A stretch of 64,000 bases of DNA from Paraescarpia echinospica. Taxonomy: Eukaryota > Annelida > Polychaeta > Sabellida > Siboglinidae. This document shows positions 1-12,800 of the stretch, one piece after another (the first letter of the stretch is position 1; every line of letters starts with the position of its first letter). A model generated the notes under the pieces. It was not told the DNA's origin. It was given only the letters and a program-made list of their open reading frames with translations, and made no database searches. The stretch is taken from positions 36,455,672 through 36,519,671 of the forward strand of contig CM034534.1 in the NCBI GenBank assembly GCA_020002185.1. The letters are read 5' to 3'. Made by a program: the position numbers and the translations under genes.

Positions 1-398
1 TATGATAGTTGGATATAGGTATAATGGGTATAGCCAAAAATGTAGGCCTGATAAGTGAAACTTCTGACTGTGAGTGACCGTGAGTGTGAGTCGTATTGGT
101 AGCCTGAGCCGAGGGCTGAGCCTGAGGCAGGAGTCAGGACAGAACCAGAGCAGCATCCACACACCAATCAACAGATCGATCAATCAATCATTACTTAAAA
201 TGCCCACAACACATGGGCACACTCCTGCGTTACCCCAAGATAGGTATGTTTGAAGTATAATTACTTGAGATTGAAACTGACAGAGGCGTTAACACAACGC
301 AACAAACCAAAATGGCGACTGTTTTTCTGTTTTGACACACAAGGAAGATTATGGTAGTTGTCCTGCCTGCCAACATTATATTTGAAATATGGTCTTAC

Positions 399-464
399 CC
401 GCTTCTGTTCCGCTTTATCTTCGCTTATGGAGTTTGTCTCCATGGACGTGTCCACAGTAGTCAT
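399..464 (-). CDS. First coding exon of an unrecognised gene, running off the left edge
   Basis: On the minus strand an ATG at 464-462 opens 22 codons (MTTVDTSMETNSISEDKAEQ, then KR) that end exactly at a consensus donor, CGG|GTAAGA (intron begins at 398). The peptide is polar and acidic with no recognisable domain, as expected for a disordered N-terminus. The open frame continues into the intron, but the strong donor favours splicing. It lies head to head with RPP30, 264 bp from its start codon, and the two probably share a promoter. The protein cannot be named from 22 residues. Exon structure is inferred from the ATG-plus-donor pattern and position. Confidence 0.55.
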
Positions 465-728
465 TGTGTGACATCAATTTGACATTAATGTATCTGGAAC
501 AATTTTGACGACAACCTTCTCAGCAAAAGGAATATATAATGTGACGTCACGAATCCGGAACTAAACTCGACCACACGATATTTCTTAAGTAGTGAACTAA
601 TTTAGTATAAATATGCACAACATTACTTGTTCGATATTTCCGATTATTGTATATACATTACGTGATGCTCGAATTAGGTTTCAAAATATAAAACTTAAAA
701 TATTCACAGTTCCCAATAGTCTTCCATT
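465..728. promoter_or_regulatory. Probable bidirectional promoter
   Basis: This gap separates two divergent start codons. It contains a perfect CRE/ATF palindrome (tgacgtca, 542-549) and an ETS core (ccggaa, 555-560). The RPP30 start codon itself sits in a YY1-like context (attatggcggcc around 727-738). CRE, ETS and YY1 sites near the start are typical of TATA-less housekeeping promoters, which fits an RNase P subunit. The motifs are seen directly; shared promoter activity is inferred. Confidence 0.6.
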
Positions 729-810
729 ATGGCGGCCTTCTGTGATTTGGGGTTGCTTTGGTCGGGAGACAAAATATTGCTTCAGAACAAGATACGGATG
801 GCCGTAAAAC
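729..810 (+). CDS. RPP30: RPP30 exon 1 (start codon)
   Basis: Encodes MAAFCDLGLLWSGD through IRMAVK and one base of a Leu codon, ending at donor aaaac|gtaatt. The split codon c+tt restores AVKLGYG, matching the family's conserved first strand. The ATG is chosen because it gives the family's M-A-x-F-x-D-L start. A longer open frame in another phase over this exon is a shadow. Confidence 0.9.
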
Positions 811-3800
811 GTAATTTTTTAATCATTGTGCATGCCATGTTTCGCACATAATCGTTGTGATAGTATTGTCAACTTCATACTTTTTTAATACGATACTTTA
901 TTTCTTATTCTATTACATTATCGCCCACACCCATACATGATACCGGGTGCACATACCGGGTGCCGGTTGTTTCGGCCCACAAAAGGGTTCGAACCATTCG
1001 TTTCGCAAACAGGTGAACCGTGACCCGTTTGGGGTCATGTTCTAGTTAAGAACAATGCAGTGTATTTTTTAGTAATGATTTTTTACAAAATTCACATGCT
1101 GTGACATAAGTGCATTTGAGCAGGGAGATTTTCATGTGTGATTTTAGAAGGTGTTGACTGTAAAATGGTGGATTTCTAGATGATTTGAATAAGCGGAAGG
1201 ATGTTTGGCAGCAATTTGCCTGTGTGATCTGTTTGCGGAGTAATTCTTGCCGGCATTTCTAAATATTGACGGGTGTCACACATACAGGCATTTTACGAGA
1301 GCTGGAAGGCATGTCAATGAGATGATGATAACAGCAGGTGAGAAGTTTAAGACATTTTGCAGGTCACATTTTCTTATAATCAGACAAAACGTTAACATGG
1401 TCGCCTATGGGAAAACCAACAGTGGGCTGACCCCGTTTGCGCGCACGTAGGCCGAACCAACCGTTTGTATAACCAGTACCAACTGGGCGGAACCGTCCGT
1501 CCTACTTCTCATCTGTTGTCAAATCTGACTTGCGACGTGACTCATTATAATACAATAATAATTTATTTCTTTACAATCTTAAGATTTAATCAAATACAAG
1601 AAACATGATAAAACTATCATTTGCTATCCTAAAACCAGTACAAGTTGTTATAAAATTAATTACATTAAACAAATAATATACAGTATATCTATACATATAT
1701 GATTTATATATACATATACAAACATATATATATATATATACTACTCAAAATAATTAAAGCGCCAAATATTGGGGATGGCATACCTGGTCTACCACATGTT
1801 ATTTGGAGATTGTCTTAACTACAAAACAGCTTGTGTTTGAATGAACTCAAGCGTGACGACAAAGTCTTTCAGTGTGGCAGCGTGTAAACCACTTATTCAA
1901 GGAATGGATTTTGTGATACTTGCATTAGTTATTTTTCCAGTCCTTGGGCGTCATGATGTTTTCTGCATGGATTGTGATTGTTGGATGTCTCCTGATAGTC
2001 ACTGGTGCTGCCAGGCGGTATTTGGGCCCACCAATATGGTGAACGGGTTTGGGTGGTAGCTCGGAGGTTTGATGTGTCTCCAAGTGTAGTCACCCGACTA
2101 TGGAGACATTACCAGGAGACTGGGCAGTACACCAGGAGTCAAGGTCAAGGTCCTTCGCAGACAACAACCCCTAGACAAGATAATTTTCTTGTCATTTTGT
2201 GTCTTCGAAATCGCATGAGTTTAGCTCGTTGCCTGAAAATTGACTTCCACCATGCTACTGAAGTTCACTTATCCAACCAGCCTGTTAGTAATCGACTCCA
2301 TGGGGATGGTATGAAAGCCAGACAACCTGCCACAGGCCCTATTCTCACTGCGCAACACCATAGAGCACGATTGAACTTTGCAAGTGAGCATTAGAACTGA
2401 TAGCTACGTCACTGTAAGCAGGTATTCTTCACAAATGAGAGCAGGCTGTCTGTGTCAACTAATGATAAGCGTGTTAGGGTGTGGAGACACCAGGGAGATT
2501 GTTATGTTTATATGTTATGCTGAATTTAACATTGTGGAAGTTGACCGGTATGGTGGAGGCTCAGTCATGGTTTGGGTCAGAGTGTACAGACATGTACGTG
2601 TTTGCCAGAGGTGATATAATGGCTGTAAGATATTGCAATGACATCCTGGAGCCTATTGTCAAACCATATGCAGGTGCTGTTAGAGATGATTTCATCTTAG
2701 TGCAAGATAATGTACATCCCCTCACAGCTCGGGTGTCCATGACCTTTGAGGACGAAGGTATCAACCTGTGATGGACTGGCCAGCTAGATCTCCAGTCCTG
2801 AACCAAATAGAACATCTCTGGGACATGCTTTCCAGATGTGTTACATGAATGCCACATCTTCCAGAGAATGTACAGAACCTGACCAATGCCCTAGTTCAGG
2901 AATGGCAGGCCATACCCCAAAACGATATCAGATGGATCATCACGATTATGCCACATTGTTGCCAGAAGTATGTGAATACTAAAGGGGGCATACAAGTTAT
3001 TAACAAAACATTTGTGGACAATATTTGTCAGATTGTGAACAAATCTGTAAAAATAGCTAATGCAAGTACCACAAAATCCATTCCTTATATATGGGTGTCA
3101 ATGCGCAGCCACACCTAGAGGTATTGTCATCATGCTTGAGTTCATTCAAACATGAGCTGTTTTGTTGCTAAGACAATCCCCTAATCACACATAGGCTGCA
3201 CAAAGTATAACTTGTGTGATAGACCAAGTGCGCCATCCCCAATATTTGTTCCTTTAATTATTTTGTATATACACACACCCAAATGATATATAAATGTAAG
3301 CACTTACATGCATGCATAACTACATTCATACATACATGCATAGATATTCACATAGTACAGTATTGTATTGTTAGGAAAGTCACTCTAAGCGCAGACAGGC
3401 AACAGTTAATAAGGCAGTTTTTGTTCCTGTTTTGTTTTTATTTTGTGTAAGAGGTAGCTTGTACAACATCATGTATTATGTGTTATAACCATTGCTGTTG
3501 GAAGGAGTTTTTATAACCATTGCTGTTGGAAGGAGTTTGTGCTGCAGTTGTGAAAAGGTCACATAACTGTGTGCATCTTTCAGTGTAACCAGCTGTGCAT
3601 TTGCTAATGTGTTGGATCTAACTGGCTGTTGCTATTGTAATAGCTTGTTTTATTGTAACTTATAAGACTCCCATTATAAGGCACATATTTTTAACTGGTA
3701 AATGTTTCAGTAATTATTATATTATTTGCAACCATTTTGACAAAAACAATTTTTTTTGTACTCTCTGGAAATTGGTAAGTGTTTCAAGAATTATTGTTTT

Positions 3801-6800
3801 ACTTGCATCTATTTTGACTTGCATATTTGAACTGGTAAAGCTGTGAAATGTAGAATAATACCTATACAGGTGTATCAATGAGTCTTTGAAACTGTGGTCA
3901 CACATTTCATCAGTTCAAATGATTTCTAGCCAATTAACTACATAAAGGGGTTGAACACATACAGTGTGCTCCAGCACCTTCCAACACATTAGCCTAGGCT
4001 CATGTTAATTTTGGCTACTGAAGCTGATGTGACAAACAAACAAATAACAAATACATTGTTAGTGTTTCAGCTCAAGCAAACAATAAAGACACGATAAGTA
4101 GGTCAAGGTGAAACATCAAAACAATCTTCAAACTCAGACATCATTATATAGAAATTATAATATGTTATTTATATGTATATAATATATATATTGTGTGACA
4201 TGCCAAATGTTGTTATCATTAGCTAATTATGTACAAACGTTGGGTTATTTTTTTAATATTGTTCTTTCATAGGTTTTTTTCATAAATATGTATTACATAA
4301 CCTTAAATATGTATATTAAACTATTGAGTGCATGCATGTATACATGCATGTGGCTTGTGTGCACGATCATGGTTTATTTTTAATGTAATCACTCCATATG
4401 TAACGTGGGCCGAATCGCATAGGCCAAAACATCTGACACCGCTCTGCAGTTTTTTGTGCAGTGGGCCAAAACATCCGTCAGCATAAGCTGAAACATCCAG
4501 GCCAAACCATCTGGGAAGTTCCATATCCTGGCCATGCAGCAATCTGAGAACCCCTTTCAGTAATAATCTTCCCCAGTCCATATTTTTGTGAGCTCATGAG
4601 CCCGATTTTGCTCTTTTAAACCCTTGTATGGAATCTAGGCACACCTCAATTTTGCTGTTATAACTTATGTTTTTGCTTAAATTTGATAGCTCAGTGCATT
4701 AAACATTTTAGTGCCAGCAAAAATTTGTGCAGACATGCAAGAAGTACCAAACCATTTTTTTGACGCACTTCATTCTAAACTTGTATTGTTATACTTTTAG
4801 TTATCACCAAGTAAACTATACATTTTCTGAAAGGGCAGAAGATTTTATATTTAAATCCAAACATGTAATAGTCAGATGACACAACATAGGTAACTTTCAA
4901 TAATATAGATATACATTTAGACTCATCTGATACAATTTGCACAGCAAACGTACACATTTTTTAGGTTTTTGGTTACGACTTCTGGTTTATTTTCACTATT
5001 TAACACATGCAAATCTAAGCATAATTATAATACCAACAACCATATTCCTCCCTTTTGCAATGATCAAAGGGAAACAAAAGGCTTTTGGGCCTGTGCATCT
5101 AAGATTTAAAAAATTTAAACTAACCAATAGCAACTACAATTAAGAATTTTTTGCGCCAGCAGTTTAATAGAATAACCTTGTTGAAGACACAAAATTTAAA
5201 TTTCACAGGCAACGCTATTGTGATAGAAAGCCTGATGTCACAGTGCCTATTCTTTCCAATTCGCCCATCGCCAAACTGACAAATATTGCACTAGATTACA
5301 TCACTGAATTTGTTTTGGCGCTGTAACTATTAAAATTGTTACATGAGCATGGTGCACCATATAGCATTATAACAGGTGTTACAAGTATAGTTAACCCTGA
5401 ATCGAAGGAATACAAGAAACCAACATTTGAGCTGGCATATTCATATACATCGAAGATATGGGCGTTTGATGTGTCACCGTAGCGTCATAGTCAAAGAAGC
5501 TCTACGCCCTTATTGTTCAAGCACCAGGGGCATGTCTCAATATGTCAGCTGGCAGGAACTGTCAGATTTCATTAAAATCTTCCACTTTGAACATACATTC
5601 CGAGTGAACTGCATGAGTGACATTGTTAATTTAGTTGCAAATGGTTGTTAAGGTGTATATGCCCACACAATTGCTTTTGTTTCCCTTTAAGCTTATTGGC
5701 TACTTTGGAATGGTGTCACACACATCAACAAATGCCAGTAGACATTGCACAAATTGAATTGTTGCAGTTCGCTGCTTGGCACTTCTTGGTAAAACCGATG
5801 ATTGGCGAGATCAGCTCTTAGGCACTGAAACAGTTAATTCCATCATTCCACATAATCCAAAGCATATTTACGTTATAAAAATATTGTCTCTTACTTTTGT
5901 TTCATGGTAGATATTTGGAAAAGTGATTTCTGGCTATGATATCACAAGTCTTCTATATTATAGAGAATGTAAACCCAGAGCATACCGTTTTACTTATAAC
6001 TAAAACATAAAACAAAATGTCAGTCTTAAAATTTAACTTGACATTCAAGACAAAAACAGAAAACGGAATACAAAAATTAAGCCAAAATGACAAAATCCAC
6101 ATGTACACCAGACAACCAAAGTAACGTTTTATGACAAAACAACAAGAATATGTTGCACTGCACCTGTGGAAAGCATTATGTGCATTTGATCTACTTTATC
6201 ATTTCACTAACAATTTTGCCAAAAAACAAGTCCAAGTTTTATTGGTTTTCAGTCATAATTAAATAAGCTACACCCAATATTCAATATATCCTTTACACTC
6301 TGAAATATTATCACTCAAATTGTATTCACAGTTTGCACTGTCAAAATGCAAAACAGCATGCTAGTGTTTTGCAAACTGTAGTAAGATGAGAGTGGTTCTT
6401 GGAATTGGGCCACATTAAAGACTGGCATGCATCTTAGATGGTTTGTTCAGTCATTATTTTCCAAAATAATAAACCATATTGCTTACTAAAGTATATCAAG
6501 ACACACCGCTTACCATGTTGTAGTTCCAACATTCTCCACTACTGATCTTAACATTCTCCACTACTGATCTTAACATTCTCCACTACTGATCTTAACATTC
6601 TCCACTAGTGATCTTAACATTATCCACTACTGATCTTAACATTCTCCACTAATGATCTTAACATTCTCCACTACTGATCTTAACATTCTCCACTAGTGAT
6701 CTTAACATTATCCACTACTGATCTTAACATTCTCCACTACTGATCTTAACATTCTCCTCTGCTGATCTTAACATTCTCCACTACTGATCTTAACATCCTC

Positions 6801-9800
6801 CACTACGGATCTTAACATTCTCCACTAGTGATCTTAACATTCTCCACTACTGATCTTGACACTCTACTAGTGATTTTGGCATTCTCCGCTGCTGATCTTA
6901 ACATTCTCCACTACTGATCTTAACATTCTCCACTACAGATCTTGACATTCTTCACTGCCAATCGTATATGCTTCTAGAAACTGGAAATCTCATATAAAAG
7001 GTTATTTAAATAGACCGCGTGTTATATAAATCACCGCATTGCACACCCTTAGTGCCAGCAGTAATAACTTGGCAAGGTTCTTTCTAGGATATGTTTATAT
7101 TATACTGAGTGTTTTTTCACAGTTTCCATATCACATACTCCTATTTCTCATGACATAAACACCATATGTGATAGTTCATTGCTTATCTAATTTCCAATTA
7201 ATTTTGTGAAAACATTAATAAAAGTACATTTTTTAAATTAAATTGACTGCACACACACACACACACTTTATGCTTTCCAGAGAAGTCAAGATGGTTTTGT
7301 TTGAACAGGTCTGCCAGGGAGTACAGTTTAAAGCACTTTGACGTACTTACTTGACTTAAATTCCTAGGCCAATTTGACCCCTCACTATCTTCCTGGATGT
7401 CACACCCTTCCATTCCTTCCTGTCTAGAGCACACCGCTCTGCTATTAAATGCAGGAGTCCAGTGTCCTATCTAACTTGGTTACTTCACCTCTTCCATGGC
7501 CTTTCTCTTTTTCTGTGTCTTCTAAAGTCTTCATTATAACCTGTTTTTATGAGGTTTTCATTAGGCATACTGCAAACATGTCCAAACCACCGGAGTCTTC
7601 TATGACATCTGAGACGGATTCAGCGGTGAATGTCTCCTCTCTGATCTGGCTATTTCATTGCCTGTCTGCCTTAGTAACATCTCTAATAACCCGCAGGTAA
7701 CGCATCTGAAAAACTTCAAAGAGACTGGGTTTCTTGTGATCGTTGTGTCCAGGTTTCTGCATCATAGACTCCCATAGGCAGTATAGGGGCCCCGTACACT
7801 CTGGCTTTCATTCTTATTGAGATGCCTCTGTTGAAAATATGAAAATATATCTCTGAGTCTACCAAAGGCTGCTGATGCTGTCAACATCTCTCTCTGTAGA
7901 AGGTACTATGTTGCCTAAGAAGCAGAACTCTCTCACAGTGTCATGTTTTTCAGGATGATATGCTTGAGCAGTCGTAAATTACTGGATACTGTAAAAAAAA
8001 AGACGGTGTCCCTGTTGTTACATTTATGTAATATTTTACATTTTTCTTCTTATTTCAGTTGGATATGGATTGGTTGCCATCAACAATTATATTGAAGAAT
8101 TTGGAACAAAAGGCAAAAAGGCTAAACAGAAAGTGAGTTGTCAGTCAGTATACATGACTGGATTGGCTGCTTCATAGAATAGGCTTAGATATGATGACAT
8201 AAAGAACATTTTATTTCCAGCATCATAAGTACAATTTAATATGTAACAATGTTTCCCTTGGTAAAGTTGTGTGTGAAGTGGCAAGTGACAAGACAGACAC
8301 ATTCGATGTCAAATGCATTATTGTGTGGTTTGAGCATGTTCCCCAATTTTCATTTATTCCACCTGCATTCTGATACTTCCCCTTGAAGCTAGAAGGAAAA
8401 AGAAATTACAAATTGATGTATTAGCATGTACGCCTAACAAGCATTTATTAGACAAAAATATAAAGTTATTAATATATCGACGAATACAAGACCGAACATG
8501 AAAACTGTCAGTACTACAACAATTTTTTTTGTTATGCATTGGTCAGTTGAAATTTGTTTTGACTTGATGGTCAGTTAAATGTTTGTCCAAAAAACTGTGG
8601 ATTAAGTAAGATTTTAGAGACCTTCCTAGCATTAACATGTCATATTTAAATATTAAACTTGTCAGTCTATCCAAATGTTGATGGTAACTGGTAACCACAG
8701 ATATAATACTCCACATTGGCATAGGATAACAAAATCTAGTCATAAACATTTGTCCCTCATGAGACACCTGTCTGTTCATTATTGCTAAAATGCCCATACG
8801 TAAGTAAACAACACATTATTTTATTTGGAACAACACCTCTGCTATGCAGCCAAACATGACATCCTAGCACACCACTGGGCGCTGCTGATGACATCAGTCT
8901 CAGTACCCCCTGGCAGATGACACCAGTCTCCGTACCCCCTAGCAGATGACATCAATCTCAGTACCCCCTGGCAGATGACATCAGTCTCAGTACCCCCTGG
9001 CAGATGACATCAGTCTTAGTACCCCCTGGCAGATGACATCAGTCTCAGTACCCCCTGGCAAAAAACAAAATAACAGCAAATATAACGCAACTCAAAACGG
9101 AAATAAAAACATTCTTTGAGCAGATACAACACAAGCAACTTAGATAGGTCTTATTGAGACACACAATATTTTGCCAAAACTGTTACATTATGGCGACTGT
9201 GGTCATATGTTTGGGAAGTTATTACTGACTAACTTCATCATGTATTCAACAGGTTAGACTTCCACTCTTCCAGGTATTAAAGATTTAAACAAGACATGAT
9301 TTTTGTTAGTGTGCAGATTTATAGAATTCTAGAACATATAATTTTAGAAATTGCTTGCAGAAGGAATGCAATTTTATATGTGCGATGTGTGATTCTATGA
9401 GTGCCTGGATAACCTTTGACAATAGATATTGCAAATTGTTGACAGTTCATGAATTGGCTGGAATGTAAGTTTTAAAAACAAATAATATCAAATAAAAAAA
9501 AATTGTAGCTCATTAAGGCATAATATTGTTTCAATATATATTGCTTAAATACAATATAACATGATTTTATGATAACAACATTATCAGACTTTGTACTTTT
9601 AAAGATGTTTCCCTTCTTGGTAGATTGCACCCATTAGAAGGCCAAATGAAATTAAAGTTGATGAAGACATTGTACATGGCTTGCACGGAACCTTGGAGGT
9701 TAGTATTGTTAATATGCACCTGGCAATATGTTACTGTTCATTTATTCAATTCACACATCATCTTAGTGCTTGTTTAATCATTTAACAAATCAATGTTAAT

Positions 9801-12800
9801 GCTCATTTATCCGGTTCATTTTATCTGTTTGTTATATGATGGCCACCTGTGGTAACCAGACCTGGGTTCAATTCTGATTGGAATTGGAATTTATAAAAGC
9901 GAATTGAACCCAGGTCTGGTGGTGACATGTAATCATTAAAGCGATTCTTTGTAAGCTAATATACATTTGAGATGTACTGTATCAAAAGGTGATACTTCCC
10001 ATAACTACTTTCGCTGCTACTTATGTCTTGCATGTTTATGCATAATTTGGGTGTTATTTGCACAAAAAGCCAATAAATAGTTGTGTTTACGTGAATCATT
10101 TTGAGCTTGGTGCCACATGGATGATTAAATATGCAGCCCAAGTATAATGAATGTTCATGCACACGCAGTGAAACACACAGAGACTGGTGACACACAGTCA
10201 ACATGTCAGATTTCGAGGTGAGTTGTTGCAAGCAATGGCTTTTTAAATCGGCAATTCGTAGACAAATGTATATTAACAGCTATTTTTAACAATGCAGGAA
10301 TCTTATGCATTGTTTATTTATCCTGCTTCTAATGCCGTCCACAGGGTAATTTTTTGATTAAGTATAATTATAACATCCAAACCATCAATCCGACTGCCCG
10401 TGCAGGGGCGAAAGCAGCAGTCAATGCTGGTTGGGTCTGTGTGTCTACGGGTCTTGCCTTTCCAGTCAGCCATTTTTTAAAAGTCCCTGCTTCCCTACTT
10501 ATTTGAACCGAAACATGAAAATGTGAGATTCGTATGTTCATAGATTGTTTCTAATGCTACAGCTGTGATTGTTAGTAAACCTAGCTGGCTTGTTATCATT
10601 CAGTGTAAAAGTTTTAGGTTTGTTAAAAAGTACACAATACCATATTGCCACGGAATTTTGCGATGTATACACAAACTTTGGACACTAGCAGATCTGCACT
10701 CTAGTATACATAAGTTTTTATCCATGAATAATAAAAAAAATCTAATAATAGATCAAATCAAGCCGTGCTGCATCATATGAGTACCACATTTCATAATAAT
10801 AGTACTCACTAAAAAACATACAAATTAAACATTTTTTTTAACATGTTACTTTACTGTTACTGTACCTTTTTCTGCGAGAATGGCCCATATGTATTTATAC
10901 AACACTAATTATTAGAGCAAGAATAAAAGAAAACATACAGTGCACTCTGAATAAGGTCAAACTGCCAGGGACCCATAACAATACAGATAAGTGGAACGTC
11001 TGATAAATAGAAAGTTATCAGAAGGTCCCCCTATGCCCAGGACCGAGGGAAAAGATTGACTTAACTTAACGGAAATCAACTTATGGGAGTTCGAGTTATC
11101 TGGAGTGCACTGTATATGACCAATGCATACAGGTAATTATGTAACATCAAATTAAAAGTTGGCCAAAGTAATGGATTTGGATTTTAATCTGACTGAATCA
11201 GCATAACAAGGCTCTCAAGTATTTCTTTTCCATTTAGCCAGCCATACACTTAGTGATAAGTCCCATAATCTAATATTTAAACTGAATTAATCTGCACAGT
11301 GTTGAATTAATTAATTCATATTTATGCTTCTTCACTTTTCCATAACCCGTAAGGGTTATGGGAAAGTGAAGTAGAACCACTGATGACTTCTTAACCAGCT
11401 CTCTCCACGTTTCTCTGTTCATTCAACTTCGTTTATTTGCAGGAACATTTTCACCATCAACAGTTTTAAAATAGCCGAGCTGATGGAAAGAGGAAATTGA
11501 AGAGCTCTTCTCAACAGTTCCATTAATTGGACAATGGGTCACCTGACATAAGATGGTGCCTGACTTTGTTCTGCCCCATTCTGTTCTGTGCGACATCTAC
11601 TGGGAAGTTTTCCGTGTTTCAAATGGATGTGTGCCTCTGATAGCTTTGTGTATCAAAATGCATAGCAGTGCTATTAATTGGACCATGTGTTAACTGACAC
11701 AGTAGTGAAGAAAATGTCTGACTTTGTTCTGCCACATTAGTTCCGTGTGGCTTCTGCTGGGAATATGTACATCACTACATGTTTCAAACGGATTTGTGCA
11801 ATCGATCGATTTGTGCATCCAAATGCACAACATCCCGTCATTATATTGCAAAATAGGAGTACATAATAAAATTTATGCTTATCATGTTTGGATTGTGTTC
11901 TATAGCATATTCTTCAAAATTTGTTTAAAACAAGTTTATGTTAAGTGAACTATACTGGGAGTAGTCTATAAAAAGGTGTTGATAAAGTTGCTTTTACAAT
12001 AATTTTGAATGAAAATTCATAAAATATAAATGTTCTACAACATTCAATTTTTTTTAGGGATCTTCTTGAGTTAAATACACCAATGATGACTAAAAACAGT
12101 GTTTTAAAATATGCATTACTTTTAAAGTTTTATAATTTTATAACTTTATTTCCATCATACAATGGCCATTTTATTTGTCATCGAAATGGGAATTCAACAG
12201 AAACAAATTCAATGATGAGCAAAACAAATAATTATTGCATTCCCAGTACAAAATAAAACGTTGTTACACTGATACAATATATTTTAATATTTTGTCGACA
12301 GTAATGTTATGCTCTTTATAGATCTCCATTTTTCAAACTAAAAGTAAACCTTATGTAGATAGGAAAGTACGTAACCACCTATGCTATTTTGATATCATAC
12401 AGTATTTCATGCGATGTATAATGTTGCCATTTATACTGCTTATGGAAATAGCAGCTGAATTTATGGTGTAAACAAAATGGTTTCATTATTGAATGTTTCT
12501 CGAGTTCAATAAGTTTCTGTTACCTAAAGGTTTCATTAAAACTAAATTTTAAAATATGTAGCCAGATGTACCTAGTGAAAAAGGAACATGATAGTACCAT
12601 AGGTGAGATTTTGTATGTTTTTATATTCCAACAAAAACAATGTCAATCATTCCATGTCATATGACGGCTTCGTGCTTGAATAGCTGGTGTTTTTTCTTTT
12701 AAATCAATCCATCTGTCATGAACTGTCGCTATGTCCATTCTCCGTTTATTCCATATATTTGTCCTTCTTTTCTTTGCTTAATCTGTGACATAAACAGCAG

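Larger units (their letters stand above)
811..8058 (+). other. RPP30 intron 1 (7.2 kb)
   Basis: Contains a dead Tc1 element (1744-3267), a 22-bp minisatellite (6528-6963) and a minus-strand LINE end (7420-7965), listed separately. A 28-bp unit (ccattgctgttggaaggagt and flanks) is duplicated at about 3490-3540. I see no recognisable gene in 3300-6500; short open frames there have no conserved motif. Confidence 0.8.

Noticed and set aside
613..807. 64-codon plus frame over RPP30 exon 1
   Set aside because: Wrong phase; the exon 1 frame starts at 729 and splices correctly to exon 2.
6528..6963. CRISPR-like array
   Set aside because: Contiguous 22-bp tandem copies with no unique spacers, in an animal intron.
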